Source: Pseudomonas sp. Root562
GTDB lineage: Bacteria > Pseudomonadota > Gammaproteobacteria > Pseudomonadales > Pseudomonadaceae
Length of the DNA stretch: 64,000 nucleotides
Direction of reading: 5' to 3'
Assembly (NCBI RefSeq): GCF_001427125.1
Contig: NZ_LMGK01000012.1
Location: 179,430-243,429 of the forward strand
The translations under genes were made by a program, and so were the position numbers. The notes below the pieces were generated by a model that did no database searches, had not been told where the DNA came from, and saw only the letters and a program-made list of their open reading frames with translations. This document shows positions 16,483-26,190 of this stretch, piece after piece. Each line of letters starts with the position of its first letter. The first letter of the stretch is position 1.

Positions 16483-18762
16483 TTAGAGGGCTTTGACCGC
16501 CGCCGGATTGATCATCCGCGCCAACCCGAGGTTCTTCAGCGCCAGTTGCAATGAACTGTGGATAACTTGCGGGTTATCGATGGTCATCAGTTCGGCGAGC
16601 AATTCCTTGGCCTTGCTCAGGTTGATCTGACGCAGCATCCACTTCACCTTCGGCAGGTTGGTGGCGTTCATCGACAGGCTGTCGAAACCCATCGCCATCA
16701 ACAGCACCGCCGCCGCCGGATCACCGGCCATCTCGCCGCAGATACTCACCGGCTTGCCTTCGGCATGGGCGTCACGCACCACGTTTTGCAGGGCTTGCAG
16801 CACGGCCGGGTGCAAGTAGTCGTAGAGATCGGCGACCCGCGGATTGTTGCGGTCCACGGCCAACAGGTACTGAGTCAGGTCGTTGGAACCGACCGACAGA
16901 AAGTCCACCTGCCGCGCCAATTCCCGGGTCTGGTACACCGCTGCCGGAATTTCGATCATCACCCCGACCGGCGGCATCGGCACGTCGGTGCCTTCGTCGC
17001 GCACTTCACCCCAGGCCCGGTGGATCAGGTGCAGGGCTTCTTCGAGTTCGTGGGTACCGGAGATCATCGGCAGCAGAATGCGCAGGTTGTTCAAGCCTTC
17101 ACTGGCCTTGAGCATGGCGCGGGTCTGCACCAGGAAGATTTCCGGGTGATCGAGGGTGACGCGAATTCCGCGCCAGCCGAGGAACGGGTTGTCTTCCTTG
17201 ATCGGGAAGTACGACAGCGCCTTGTCACCGCCAATGTCCAGGCTGCGCATGGTCACCGGTTGCGGATGGAACGCGGCGAGTTGCTCGCGATAGATCGCCA
17301 GTTGTTCCTTTTCGCTGGGGAAGCGCTGGTTGATCATGAACGGCACTTCGGTGCGGTACAAGCCAACGCCTTCGGCACCGCGTTTCTGCGCGCGCGCCAC
17401 GTCCGCCAACAGGCCGGTGTTGACCCACAACGGCATGCGATGACCATCGACCGTGACGCACGGCAAATCACGCAATGCATCGAGGCCCAGGGCCAGCTGT
17501 TTCTCTTCCTCCACCACTTCGGCGAACTGCTTGCGCAGCACGTCGCTGGGGTTGGTGTAGACCTCGCCGCGGTGACCGTCGACGATCATGCCGATGCCGT
17601 CGACCTTGGAATACGGCAGGTCGACCAGGCCCATCACCGTCGGAATGCCCATGGCCCGAGCAAGAATCGCGACGTGGGAGTTGCCCGAACCGAGTACCGA
17701 TACCAGACCCACCAATTTGTCTTCAGGCACCTCGCCGAGCATTGCCGGCGTCAGTTCCTCGCTGACCAGAATGGTGTTGTCGGGGTAGACCAGGGTTTGC
17801 TGGCGCTCTTCCTGCAAATAGGCGAGCAGGCGGCGACCAAGGTCCTTGACGTCCGATGCGCGCTCACGCAGGTAGGCATCGTCCATCAGTTCGAAGCGGT
17901 TGACGTGATCGGTGACCACCTGACGCAAGGCGCCCTGGGCCCACTGACCGGTCTTGATCACCGTGGTGACTTCGCTGCCCAGCGCGGCATCGTCGAGCAT
18001 CATCAGGTAGACGTCGAACAACGCTCGCTCTTCCGGGCGCAACTGCGTGGCCAGCTTGGCCGACAAGGCGCGCATGTCGGCGCGCACGCCTTCGATGGCG
18101 GTCTTGAACAGCCCGAGTTCAGCTTCGATATCGGTGATGGTCTTGTCGGGCACCACGTCCAGGTCGGCCGGTGGCAACATGACCACCGCCGTACCGACCG
18201 CCGCCCCCGGCGAACCCGGGACGCCGACGAACTTGGCTTCCTGGATGCCCTTGCCCTGACGGCCCAGGCCACGGATCGAACCGGTCGCCTCGGCGTGAGC
18301 GATAACGCCGGCAAGCTGCGCGCTCATGGTCACGAGGAAGGCTTCTTCACCTTCGTCGAACTGGCGACGTTCTTTTTGCTGGATGACCAACACGCCGACG
18401 ACACGGCGGTGGTGAATGATCGGCGCCCCGAGGAACGAGGCGTAGCGCTCTTCACCGGTCTCGGCGAAGTAGCGGTAGCGCGGGTGATCCGCGGCATTTT
18501 CGAGGTTCAGGGGTTCTTCACGCGTGCCGACCAGGCCGACCAGACCTTCATTGGGCGCCATGCTGACTTTGCCGATCGAGCGCTTGTTCAAGCCCTCGGT
18601 GGCCATCAGCACGAAACGGTTGGTCTCTGGATCAAGCAGGTAGACCGAGCAGACCTGGCTGCCCATGGCCTCTTTGACGCGCAACACAATAATCCCCAAC
18701 GCCGCCTTGAGATCCTTGGCGGAGTTAACTTCCTGGACGATCTTGCGCAGCGTATTGAGCAT
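16483..18762 (-). CDS. ptsP: Phosphoenolpyruvate-protein phosphotransferase PtsP (EI-Ntr)
   Basis: 759 residues, near the 748 of E. coli PtsP. A GAF domain occupies about residues 1-160, followed by the EI domains. The phosphorylated histidine is H363 in GSGNSHVAILARA. The PEP-binding part includes EGVGLYRTEVPF, the arginine segment LGWRGIRV, and the C-terminal CGEMAGDP. It starts the nitrogen-related phosphorelay (PtsP to PtsO to PtsN). The start is the ATG at 18762, 22 bp after rppH, so the two form an operon. Confidence 0.97.
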   Translation of the reverse strand: MLNTLRKIVQEVNSAKDLKAALGIIVLRVKEAMGSQVCSVYLLDPETNRFVLMATEGLNKRSIGKVSMAPNEGLVGLVGTREEPLNLENAADHPRYRYFAETGEERYASFLGAPIIHHRRVVGVLVIQQKERRQFDEGEEAFLVTMSAQLAGVIAHAEATGSIRGLGRQGKGIQEAKFVGVPGSPGAAVGTAVVMLPPADLDVVPDKTITDIEAELGLFKTAIEGVRADMRALSAKLATQLRPEERALFDVYLMMLDDAALGSEVTTVIKTGQWAQGALRQVVTDHVNRFELMDDAYLRERASDVKDLGRRLLAYLQEERQQTLVYPDNTILVSEELTPAMLGEVPEDKLVGLVSVLGSGNSHVAILARAMGIPTVMGLVDLPYSKVDGIGMIVDGHRGEVYTNPSDVLRKQFAEVVEEEKQLALGLDALRDLPCVTVDGHRMPLWVNTGLLADVARAQKRGAEGVGLYRTEVPFMINQRFPSEKEQLAIYREQLAAFHPQPVTMRSLDIGGDKALSYFPIKEDNPFLGWRGIRVTLDHPEIFLVQTRAMLKASEGLNNLRILLPMISGTHELEEALHLIHRAWGEVRDEGTDVPMPPVGVMIEIPAAVYQTRELARQVDFLSVGSNDLTQYLLAVDRNNPRVADLYDYLHPAVLQALQNVVRDAHAEGKPVSICGEMAGDPAAAVLLMAMGFDSLSMNATNLPKVKWMLRQINLSKAKELLAELMTIDNPQVIHSSLQLALKNLGLARMINPAAVKAL

Positions 18763-18784
18763 GGCTCGGGGTCGAACTCCGTCG

Positions 18785-19264
18785 TCAGTCGCGCGATAAA
18801 AGGCGCGGGGCAAGCTCTTTGAGAGCGCGTCGGTACACCTCGCGCTTGAATGTCACCACCTGGCCCAACGGATACCAATAGCTGACCCAACGCCAGCCAT
18901 CGAACTCCGGTTTACCGGTCAAATCCATCCGCACCCGCTGCTCGTTGGAGATCAGGCGCAGGAGAAACCACTTCTGTTTCTGGCCGATGCACAGCGGCTG
19001 GCTGTGCGTCCTGACCAGACGTTGCGGCAAACGATAGCGCAACCAGCCCCGGGTGCAGGCGAGTATTTCAACATCTTCGCGCTCCAGCCCCACTTCTTCG
19101 TTCAGCTCGCGGTACAAGGCGTCTTCCGGCGTCTCCTGGGGGTTGATCCCGCCTTGAGGAAACTGCCAGGCATCTTGATTGATTCGGCGAGCCCATAGCA
19201 CCTGGCCGGCATCATTCGTCAGAATGATCCCGACATTAGGACGGAAACCATCGGGGTCGATCAC
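18785..19264 (-). CDS. rppH: RNA pyrophosphohydrolase
   Basis: 159 residues. The start is a GTG at 19264 giving the conserved N-terminus (M/V)[13 protein letters not shown], after a GAGG ribosome site. The Nudix box [20 protein letters not shown] is complete. The enzyme removes pyrophosphate from 5'-triphosphate mRNA ends and so triggers decay. It is followed by ptsP, the order conserved in gamma-proteobacteria. Confidence 0.97.
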   Translation of the reverse strand: MIDPDGFRPNVGIILTNDAGQVLWARRINQDAWQFPQGGINPQETPEDALYRELNEEVGLEREDVEILACTRGWLRYRLPQRLVRTHSQPLCIGQKQKWFLLRLISNEQRVRMDLTGKPEFDGWRWVSYWYPLGQVVTFKREVYRRALKELAPRLLSRD

Positions 19265-19407
19265 GGCAACAACCTCGCAAACGCATGTCGCCGCATTGTT
19301 CCACAAAGGTTGTGAAGGCAGCAACGCGCCGGCCTACCTTATGTGCACTCTTGTGAAAAGTACGTATTCTGGTGACCTTTCTACAGACTTTTCAGCGAGT
19401 AACTGCA

Positions 19408-20064
19408 ATGCGGCTGGCTTTATTCGACTTGGACAACACGCTTCTGGGCGGCGACAGCGACCACGCCTGGGGCGATTACCTGTGTGAGCGAGGCTTCCTC
19501 GACCCCATCGCCTACAAGGCTCGAAACGACGAGTTCTATCAGGATTACCTGGCCGGCAAGCTGGACAACGATGCGTACCTGAACTTTTGCCTGGAGATTC
19601 TCGGCCGCACGGAAATGGACGTGCTTGCCCTTTGGCACAGCGACTACATGCGCGACTGCATCGAGCCGCTGATGCTGCCCAAGGCTATCGAGCTGCTTGC
19701 AAAACACCGCGCCGCCGGCGACAAGCTGGTGATCATCACCGCCACCAACCGCTTCGTCACAGGGCCTATCGCCGAGCGTCTTGGCGTCGAAACCCTGATC
19801 GCCACCGAATGCGAAATGCTTGATGGTCGCTACACCGGGCGCAGCACCGATGTGCCGTGCTTTCGCGAAGGCAAGGTGACGCGGTTGAATCGTTGGCTGG
19901 AAGAGACTGGGCATTCGTTGGAGGACAGCTATTTCTACAGCGACTCGATGAATGATTTGGCGCTGCTGGAGCAAGTGGCCAACCCGATCGCTGTCGATCC
20001 GGACCCGAATTTGCGCGCTGAAGCCGAGAAGCGTGGCTGGCCGGTGATTACGCTGCGCGACTGA
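19408..20064 (+). CDS. HAD-IB family phosphatase (SerB-like)
   Basis: 218 residues. HAD motif I is D7-L-D9-N-T in [13 protein letters not shown], motif II is the serine/threonine in VIITATN, and motif III is [14 protein letters not shown]. An all-helical cap lies after motif I, as in subclass IB enzymes such as phosphoserine phosphatase. A small phosphorylated metabolite is the likely substrate; phosphoserine or histidinol phosphate are candidates I cannot separate. The start is the ATG at 19408, where the motif begins; the earlier in-frame start adds 12 unconserved residues. It is divergent from rppH. Confidence 0.9.
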   Translation: MRLALFDLDNTLLGGDSDHAWGDYLCERGFLDPIAYKARNDEFYQDYLAGKLDNDAYLNFCLEILGRTEMDVLALWHSDYMRDCIEPLMLPKAIELLAKHRAAGDKLVIITATNRFVTGPIAERLGVETLIATECEMLDGRYTGRSTDVPCFREGKVTRLNRWLEETGHSLEDSYFYSDSMNDLALLEQVANPIAVDPDPNLRAEAEKRGWPVITLRD

Positions 20065-20071
20065 TATCGCC

Positions 20072-20162
20072 ATCGCTGGCAAGCCAGCTCCCACAGGTTT
20101 TTCGGGTGTTCACACAATTGGTGCTCACTGAAAATCCTTGTGGGAGCTGGCTTGCCAGCGAT
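20072..20162. repeat. REP-type inverted pair (CTGGCTTGCCAGCGAT family)
   Basis: ATCGCTGGCAAGCCAGCTCC is repeated inverted as GGAGCTGGCTTGCCAGCGAT, with a centre of about 50 bp. It lies between the converging ends of the HAD gene and the DUF2269-type gene. Confidence 0.9.
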
Positions 20163-20184
20163 TGGGCCAACGCAGTTTCATTGA

Positions 20185-20610
20185 TTAAACCGGCTTGGCG
20201 CCCATCAATCCGGCAATGGCGATAAAGCAGACAAAGCTGAACACCGCCAACGCAAAAGTAAATTTACCCACGCCACCCGGCGCCTTGCGCAGCCTGTTCA
20301 ACCGCACCAAGAGCCAGAACCACGCCAGCGCCGCCACGGTGTACAGCACACTCGACACCAGCAGCCAGGTCTGCCCCAGCGGCCAGCCCACCAGGTGCAC
20401 CATCCACCAGCCGGTAAACGGCATGCTCAGCAATGCCAGCCCCATCAGCAGCCAGATAAACACTCGCGGCCTTTGCAGAGTGCGGCTGCCCGCCGTCGCA
20501 TCGCCATTACGTCGAGTACGCCAGACCCAGATCCCCAGGCCCAACGCACTCAGCAGCAGCACGAGCGTTGCCACCGTGTGAGCCATTTTCAGCGCCGTTA
20601 ATGTTTCCAT
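20185..20610 (-). CDS. DUF2269-type small membrane protein
   Basis: 141 residues with four hydrophobic spans: VATLVLLLSALGLGIWVW, FIWLLMGLALLSMPFTGWWM, LLVSSVLYTVAALAWFWLLV and the C-terminal FALAVFSFVCFIAIAGLMG. Together with the N-terminal KMAHTVATL histidine this fits the DUF2269 family of unknown function. It follows ilvA by 39 bp on the same strand and may share its transcript. An AAGGA site precedes the ATG. Confidence 0.82.
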   Translation of the reverse strand: METLTALKMAHTVATLVLLLSALGLGIWVWRTRRNGDATAGSRTLQRPRVFIWLLMGLALLSMPFTGWWMVHLVGWPLGQTWLLVSSVLYTVAALAWFWLLVRLNRLRKAPGGVGKFTFALAVFSFVCFIAIAGLMGAKPV

Positions 20611-20649
20611 GGTTCGATGTCCTTATGCATTGCCCATCAGCGTAGCCGT

Positions 20650-22164
20650 TCAGCCAAGAAACAGCTGATAGGCCGGATTGTCGCTTTCATCCCAGTAGGG
20701 GTAACCGATTTCTTCCAGCGCCGCCGGCACCAGGTGACGCTCATCGTGAGGCACTTGCAGGCCCGCGACCACACGGCCATCCGCCGCGCCATGGTTGCGG
20801 TAATGGAACATCGAGATATTCCAGCGCCCGCCGAGTTTGTTGAGGAAGTTGAACAAGGCACCCGGACGCTCCGGGAATTCGAAGCGCAGGATCACTTCGT
20901 CAACCACATGCGCCGCGCGGCCACCGACCATGTGCCGGATGTGCAATTTGGCCAGTTCGTTGTCGGTCAGATCGATGACCGGAAAACCCTGCTCGCTCAG
21001 GCTGGCGATCAGCGCGCTGCGCGGGTCGGTGTCCGGGTGCGTTTGCACGCCGACAAAGATGTGCGCTTCGCTACCGGTGTTGTAGCGGTAGTTGAATTCG
21101 GTAATCTGACGCTTGCCGATGGCCTCGCAGAATGCCTTGAAACTGCCCGGCTTCTCGGGAATGGTCACCGCGATGATCGCTTCGCGGCCTTCGCCCAATT
21201 CCGCGCGCTCGGCCACATGGCGCAGGCGGTCGAAGTTGACGTTGGCGCCGGAGTCGATGGCCACGAAAGTCTGCCCGGTCACCCCACGCTGCTCGACGTA
21301 CTTCTTGATCCCGGCCACACCCAAAGCGCCGGCAGGTTCGGTGATCGAGCGGGTATCGTCGTAGATATCCTTGATCGCCGCGCAGATTTCGTCGGTGCTG
21401 ACGGTGATGACTTCATCCACGTAATCCTTGCAGATCTCGAAGGTGTGCTGGCCAATCTGCGCCACCGCCACGCCGTCGGCGAAGATGCCCACGGTCGGCA
21501 GCACCACACGCTCGCCCGCCGCCATCGCCGCTTGCAGACAGTTGGAGTCGTCCGGCTCGACGCCGATGATCCTGATGTCCGGCCGCAGATACTTCACGTA
21601 CGCCGCGATGCCGGCGATCAGGCCGCCACCGCCGACCGGGACGAAAATCGCATCCAATGGCTGCGGGTGCTGGCGCAAAATCTCCATGGCCACCGTGCCC
21701 TGCCCGGCAATGGTGTGGGGATCGTCGTAGGGATGAATGTAGACGTAGCCTTTTTCATCGACCAGTTTCAGCGAGTAGGCCAGGGCTTCAGGGAACGAAT
21801 CCCCATGCAGCACCACTTTGCCACCGCGCGAGCGAACGCCTTCGACCTTGATCTCGGGCGTGGTCTTGGGCATGACGATGGTCGCTTTCACACCCAACAC
21901 CTTGGCCGCCAAGGCCAGGCCCTGTGCATGATTGCCCGCCGACGCCGTGACCACGCCGCGAGCACGCTCTTCATCGCTCAGTTGGGTCAGCTTGTTATAA
22001 GCGCCGCGAATCTTGAACGAGAACACCGGCTGCAAGTCTTCGCGCTTGAGCCAGATATCGTTGCCCAGCCGCTCGGAAAGCTGGCGGGCAGACTGCAATG
22101 GGGTTTCTACGGCGACGTCGTAAACGCGCGAGGTGAGGATCTTTTTGACGTACTGTTCAAGCAT
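20650..22164 (-). CDS. ilvA: Threonine ammonia-lyase, biosynthetic
   Basis: 504 residues. A PLP-binding catalytic domain (about 1-320) carries the Schiff-base lysine K51 in FSFKIRGAYNKL and the phosphate loop VGGGGLIAG. Two C-terminal regulatory ACT-like segments follow, as in the isoleucine-feedback-inhibited biosynthetic enzyme and unlike the shorter catabolic TdcB. It deaminates threonine to 2-oxobutyrate, the first step to isoleucine. It is divergent from rpiA. No attenuator-like leader is visible upstream. Confidence 0.96.
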   Translation of the reverse strand: MLEQYVKKILTSRVYDVAVETPLQSARQLSERLGNDIWLKREDLQPVFSFKIRGAYNKLTQLSDEERARGVVTASAGNHAQGLALAAKVLGVKATIVMPKTTPEIKVEGVRSRGGKVVLHGDSFPEALAYSLKLVDEKGYVYIHPYDDPHTIAGQGTVAMEILRQHPQPLDAIFVPVGGGGLIAGIAAYVKYLRPDIRIIGVEPDDSNCLQAAMAAGERVVLPTVGIFADGVAVAQIGQHTFEICKDYVDEVITVSTDEICAAIKDIYDDTRSITEPAGALGVAGIKKYVEQRGVTGQTFVAIDSGANVNFDRLRHVAERAELGEGREAIIAVTIPEKPGSFKAFCEAIGKRQITEFNYRYNTGSEAHIFVGVQTHPDTDPRSALIASLSEQGFPVIDLTDNELAKLHIRHMVGGRAAHVVDEVILRFEFPERPGALFNFLNKLGGRWNISMFHYRNHGAADGRVVAGLQVPHDERHLVPAALEEIGYPYWDESDNPAYQLFLG

Positions 22165-22267
22165 CGGAAAGCATCACTGAGCGAGTTGGGCAGGACCATG
22201 GAGTCTAACCCGGCTTTTGTCCGCACGACCACACTAAACCGGTGGTTTCAGGCACCGTTGGACCATT

Positions 22268-22386
22268 GTGGCGAGGGAGCTTGCTCCCGCTGGAGTACGA
22301 AGCGCTCCCCCGCATTCATCCGGATGTATCGCTTACCAGGTTTTGCGACTGCTTCGCAGCCGAGCGGGAGCAAGCTCCCTCGCCAC
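22268..22386. repeat. REPIN-type inverted pair (GAGGGAGCTTGCTCCC family)
   Basis: Arms GTGGCGAGGGAGCTTGCTCC and GGAGCAAGCTCCCTCGCCAC bound a 119-bp element. It fills most of the 335-bp divergent gap between ilvA and rpiA. It stands upstream of both genes rather than at a 3' end, which is less common for REPs. Confidence 0.9.
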
Positions 22387-22431
22387 AAAAGCAATCCGGC
22401 ACCCCGGCTCCTGTTCTCTGCCAATCGGACA

Positions 22432-22460
22432 ATGACCTTCCCCGCCCCGAAGCCTATAAT
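22432..22460 (+). promoter_or_regulatory. Predicted sigma-70 promoter of rpiA
   Basis: A perfect -10 TATAAT (22455-22460) lies 17 bp downstream of ATGACC (22432-22437), a 4 of 6 match to the -35 consensus. This places the transcription start about 33 bp before the rpiA ATG. Confidence 0.65.
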
Positions 22461-22499
22461 GCCGGCCTTTCGTTCCCTCCTCGGCACTCCGGAGCCCGC

Positions 22500-23174
22500 A
22501 TGAACCAGGATCAACTCAAACAGGCAGTGGCTCAGGCCGCCGTCGACTTCATCCTTCCGAAACTCGACGACAAGAGCATCGTCGGTGTCGGCACCGGCTC
22601 CACCGCCAACTGTTTCATTGACGCGCTGGCCCAACATAAAGGTGCATTCGACGGCGCTGTCGCCAGCTCCGAAGCCACCGCCGCGCGCCTGAAGGGCCAC
22701 GGGATTCCGGTGTACGAACTGAACACTGTCAGCGACCTGGAGTTCTACGTCGACGGTGCCGATGAAAGTGACGAGCATCTGAACCTGATCAAGGGCGGCG
22801 GCGCAGCCCTGACCCGTGAGAAGATCGTCGCGGCGGTGGCCAAGACTTTCATTTGCATCGCCGATGCCAGCAAGCTGGTGCCGGTCCTCGGCGCATTCCC
22901 GCTGCCGGTGGAAGTGATCCCGATGGCTCGCAGCCACGTGGCACGCCAACTGGTGAAACTGGGCGGCGACCCGGTCTACCGCGAAGGTGTGCTGACCGAC
23001 AACGGCAATATCATCCTCGACGTGCACAACCTGCAGATCACCAACCCGGTGGAGCTGGAAACGCAGATCAATGCCATCGTCGGCGTTGTGACCAATGGCC
23101 TGTTCGCGGCGCGACCTGCAGACCTGTTGTTGCTGGGGACCAGCGAAGGCGTGAAGACCCTGCGCGCCGAGTAA
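22500..23174 (+). CDS. rpiA: Ribose-5-phosphate isomerase A
   Basis: 224 residues, the usual size. It interconverts ribose 5-phosphate and ribulose 5-phosphate. The substrate-binding motifs [34 protein letters not shown] and the catalytic ALTREK segment are intact. The start is the ATG at 22500 ([12 protein letters not shown]); the longer open frame runs back through a REP and is not coding. The ilvA-rpiA divergent pair is conserved in Pseudomonas. Confidence 0.97.
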   Translation: MNQDQLKQAVAQAAVDFILPKLDDKSIVGVGTGSTANCFIDALAQHKGAFDGAVASSEATAARLKGHGIPVYELNTVSDLEFYVDGADESDEHLNLIKGGGAALTREKIVAAVAKTFICIADASKLVPVLGAFPLPVEVIPMARSHVARQLVKLGGDPVYREGVLTDNGNIILDVHNLQITNPVELETQINAIVGVVTNGLFAARPADLLLLGTSEGVKTLRAE

Positions 23175-23190
23175 GGCAAACGCATATTCC

Positions 23191-23282
23191 CTGTGGGAGC
23201 GGGCTTGCCCGCGATAGGGCCGTCACATTCAACATTGATGTTGACTGACAGGCCGCCATCGCGGGCAAGCCCGCTCCCACAG
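23191..23282. repeat. REP-type inverted pair (GCGGGCTTGCCCGCGA family)
   Basis: CTGTGGGAGCGGGCTTGCCC and GGGCAAGCCCGCTCCCACAG form the arms around a centre of about 50 bp. It lies between the converging ends of rpiA and the first SdiA-regulated-type gene. Confidence 0.9.
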
Positions 23283-23298
23283 TGTTGCGTGGCGTTGA

Positions 23299-24216
23299 TT
23301 AGGGTTGTGCTGGCTTCTTGAACACGTAGAACAAATTCGGCTCGCTCACCAGGTACATCGTACCGTCGTCATCCATGGCGATCCCTTCCGCTTGCGGCAC
23401 GGTCTTTTTCAGCCCCTGGCGCCCCTTGCTCAGTGACATGGTGCTCAGCGGTCGGCCGTCGACATCCAGCTCCAGAATCAACCGCGACTCGTCAGACAGC
23501 GCCATCAAGTGGCCGCTGCGCTCGTCGTATTGCAGGCTCGACAGATCACGCACGAACATCCCGGCATCGCGCTTGGGGTTGTTGATCACGTGCACCGCGT
23601 AAGATTTTTCCGGATTGAAATGCGGAAACCCGTGCACTTCATAGATCAGCATCGGGTCGCGCTCCTTGGCGACAAACAGACGCTTGCCCACCGAATCGTA
23701 AGCCAAGCCCTCAAAACCCTTGTTGCCGCTCATGTGCACACCAAGGGTCATTTGCTCCGCGTCCGCCGAGTCGAGGAAGGTGGTGTCGTCCTCCAGACGG
23801 ATCTTGATCAGTCGCTGCTCACGTTCATCGGTGATGACATAGGTGTCGGCACTGATGAACTCAACGGCTTCCGGATCACCAAATCCGATCAAGGCAATGC
23901 GGCGAAGGATCCTGCCGTCCAGGGACAGTTCGATCAGTTCCGAGTTTTTATTGGTGACGGTGAACAGGCTTTTGCGCACCGGGTCGTAGGTCAGTGCCGA
24001 GACGTCATCATCGAGCCCCTCGATGACCTGCGCTTCCAAAACCACTTGATACTGGTCAAGGGCAATAGACTGGGTACTTAACGGCTGCCAGAGCGTGTGC
24101 AGATTGAACCAGGTCCGCTCAAACAGGCGCAGATACTGGCCGACCGCGATCAACACGATCAACGCAATCACCGACAGCATGAGAATCAGGGGTTTGGGGC
24201 GGGCAAATCGACGCAT
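23299..24216 (-). CDS. SdiA-regulated-type beta-propeller protein, paralogue 1
   Basis: 305 residues from the ATG at 24216; a GTG at 24258 would add 14 residues and neither start has a strong ribosome site. An N-terminal hydrophobic anchor (LILMLSVIALIVLIAVG) is followed by a periplasmic domain with repeated blades. The blades carry segments such as DDVSALTYDPVRKSLFTVTN, GFEGLAYDSVGKRLFVAKE and AEGIAMDDDGTMYLVSEPN, which fit the SdiA-regulated (YjiK-like) family. The function is unknown. It is followed upstream on the same strand by a paralogue, so this is a tandem duplication. Confidence 0.88.
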   Translation of the reverse strand: MRRFARPKPLILMLSVIALIVLIAVGQYLRLFERTWFNLHTLWQPLSTQSIALDQYQVVLEAQVIEGLDDDVSALTYDPVRKSLFTVTNKNSELIELSLDGRILRRIALIGFGDPEAVEFISADTYVITDEREQRLIKIRLEDDTTFLDSADAEQMTLGVHMSGNKGFEGLAYDSVGKRLFVAKERDPMLIYEVHGFPHFNPEKSYAVHVINNPKRDAGMFVRDLSSLQYDERSGHLMALSDESRLILELDVDGRPLSTMSLSKGRQGLKKTVPQAEGIAMDDDGTMYLVSEPNLFYVFKKPAQP

Positions 24217-24332
24217 TGGAGGCAGGCTCGGAATTAGATCAGGCGGATGAAATATCACGCCTGTCTGAATTGAAGCTTAATGGCCACTTGCCCGCTCCTA
24301 CAACCGACGCTGTAAATTCCTACAAAATTGTT

Positions 24333-25259
24333 TCAACGCTGTTTTTCAAAACGGTAAAACAGGTTCGGCTCGCTGACGAAATACAGGTTACCGGCCTCGT
24401 CCATGGTCACGCCTTCGGCGCGAGGGATGGTGTTTTTCAGGCTGTTGAAACCGCGCAGCAGCGTCATGAAACTGACCTGCTCGCCTTTTTCGTCGAGCTC
24501 CAGCAACAGGTGCGAATCAGCGGACAATACCAGGGTGTGGCCGGTCCGCGGATCGATGGCCAACGCTGACAGATTGCGAATATCCAGTTCGTCACTGGCC
24601 AATGCCTGCTTGTCACCGATCAGCTTCTGGCCATCGCCCTTCCAGGTGAACAGCGCCGGTGGCCGTTCTTCGCCAAGCAGCAACTGCTGGTTACGCGGAT
24701 CCCAGGTAACGGCTTCGAACGCCTTGTTCTGGTCTTTCGAGAGGCCCAGGTCATACTTGGGGAAGTTGGCGATGTTCAGCTCGCGGGTGTCGGCATCGAC
24801 CTTGACGATGCTCACCAAGTGGTCACGCTCATCGACGATGGCCAGCAAACCATTGCCCATCACAGTGACGCCTTCGGGGTTGCTCCAGCCCACCAGAGGC
24901 ATCTTGCGCAACACATCGCCCTGCAACGACAGCTCGACCAGGAACGGGTTTTTGCCCATGACTGAAAACAGGGTCTTGGTCTGGGGATCGTAGGCAATGT
25001 CCGAAGCTTCATCCTTTTCCATGCCCGGCAGCGGCTTGGCGTCGATCACCGCGTGATAGTCCGGCAGCCAGACACTCTCCTGACGCTCGGCGGCGCTTTC
25101 GAAGCGTTCCTGGAGCCAGAGCACCCCGCGATCATCCCAATGCATGGCAAACGCCAGGCCGTATGCAATGGCGGCCACTAGCAAAAGCCAGGAATACCAA
25201 CGCAAGGCAAAGCGTGAGCGACGGACAGGTTTGAGCGTGGTGAGCGGTGGAGTGGCCAT
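24333..25259 (-). CDS. SdiA-regulated-type beta-propeller protein, paralogue 2
   Basis: 308 residues. It has the same plan as the neighbouring gene: N-terminal anchor (WLLLVAAIAYGLAFAM), then propeller blades. Matching landmarks are EASDIAYDPQTKTLFSVMGK, AFEAVTWDPRNQQLLLGEE and AEGVTMDEAGNLYFVSEPN. The C-terminal NLFYRFEKQR parallels NLFYVFKK of paralogue 1. The gap of 116 bp between the paralogues is not obviously a promoter. The domain should face the periplasm. Substrate and function are unknown. Confidence 0.88.
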   Translation of the reverse strand: MATPPLTTLKPVRRSRFALRWYSWLLLVAAIAYGLAFAMHWDDRGVLWLQERFESAAERQESVWLPDYHAVIDAKPLPGMEKDEASDIAYDPQTKTLFSVMGKNPFLVELSLQGDVLRKMPLVGWSNPEGVTVMGNGLLAIVDERDHLVSIVKVDADTRELNIANFPKYDLGLSKDQNKAFEAVTWDPRNQQLLLGEERPPALFTWKGDGQKLIGDKQALASDELDIRNLSALAIDPRTGHTLVLSADSHLLLELDEKGEQVSFMTLLRGFNSLKNTIPRAEGVTMDEAGNLYFVSEPNLFYRFEKQR

Positions 25260-25389
25260 CAGGGATGCGTTCCAGAAATTCAGGCTAGGGGTAATAGCAC
25301 AATTGGGATCGGCTCAGACGCCGAAATTCCGGGAATTATCCAGACCGAATGTGAAAAAACCGGGAAATGGCAGCAACGCCTTCCGACCA

Positions 25390-25472
25390 GTAGGAGCAAA
25401 GCTTGCTCGCGATGAACGATAACCCGGTGTGTCAGGTATACCGCCATCGCGGGCAAGCCACGCTCCTACAGG
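25390..25472. repeat. REP-type inverted pair, degenerate
   Basis: GTAGGAGCAAAGCTTGCTCG on the left and the inverted GGGCAAGCCACGCTCCTAC on the right resemble the GTAGGAGCGAGC family. The left arm contains an extra A. It sits 13 bp beyond the stop of the fumarylacetoacetase-family gene. Confidence 0.8.
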
Positions 25473-25485
25473 GCTTGGTGCCGAC

Positions 25486-26151
25486 TTAACGGACGCTGCT
25501 GGTGAAGCTGCTGGCGCCCGGCAGTTCCAGAACGATTTCGTCGCCGACATTCAACGGACCAACGCCCACCGGCGTGCCGGTCAGGATCACATCGCCCGCT
25601 TGCAGGGAGAAGCAGCCGGCCATGTGCTGGATCATCGGCACGATCGGGTTGAGCATCGCGCTGCTATTGCCGTCCTGGCGTACTTCACCGTTGATGGTCA
25701 GGCGGATGCCGATGTCAGTCAAATCAGCGAACGTGCTGCCGGAAACGAACGGAGCGATCACCGCCGCGCCATCGAAGGACTTGGCGATTTCCCAGGGCAG
25801 CCCCTTGGATTTCAGCTCGGCCTGCTTGTCGCGCAGGGTCAGATCCAGCGCCGGGGCAAACCCGGAGATGGCGTCGAGCACTTCTTCCACACTCGGCTTG
25901 GTCGACAAGGGCTTGCCGATCAACACCGCGATTTCCGCTTCGTAATGCACCGAACCACGCTCGGTCGGAATGCTGAAACCACCTTCCAGCGGCACCACGC
26001 AACTGCCCGGCTTGATGAACAGCAGCGGCTCGGTCGGTACCGGATTATCCAGCTCCTTGGCGTGTTCGGCGTAGTTACGGCCGATGCACACCACTTTTCC
26101 CAGCGGGAAGTGAATGCGCGTACCGTCGACATACTGGTGCTGATAGCTCAT
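25486..26151 (-). CDS. Fumarylacetoacetate hydrolase-family protein
   Basis: 221 residues, the compact FAH-fold form. The metal-binding acidic residues appear in SVHYEAEIAVLIGKP (ExE), and the conserved lysine segment ALDLTLRDKQ and the TGTPVGVGPL loop are present. Members act as acylpyruvases or oxaloacetate decarboxylases or tautomerases; acylpyruvate-type hydrolysis is plausible but unproven. An AGGAG site precedes the ATG. It follows the D-2-hydroxyglutarate dehydrogenase-type gene by 39 bp and is probably co-transcribed with it. Confidence 0.9.
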   Translation of the reverse strand: MSYQHQYVDGTRIHFPLGKVVCIGRNYAEHAKELDNPVPTEPLLFIKPGSCVVPLEGGFSIPTERGSVHYEAEIAVLIGKPLSTKPSVEEVLDAISGFAPALDLTLRDKQAELKSKGLPWEIAKSFDGAAVIAPFVSGSTFADLTDIGIRLTINGEVRQDGNSSAMLNPIVPMIQHMAGCFSLQAGDVILTGTPVGVGPLNVGDEIVLELPGASSFTSSVR

Positions 26152-26190
26152 TACCGACTCCTGCTTCGTTGGCTCTTAAAGTTCGAAAAA

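Noticed and set aside
16558..18822. Plus-strand open frame of 754 codons opposite ptsP
   Set aside because: Same antisense effect; ptsP is complete on the minus strand with all motifs.
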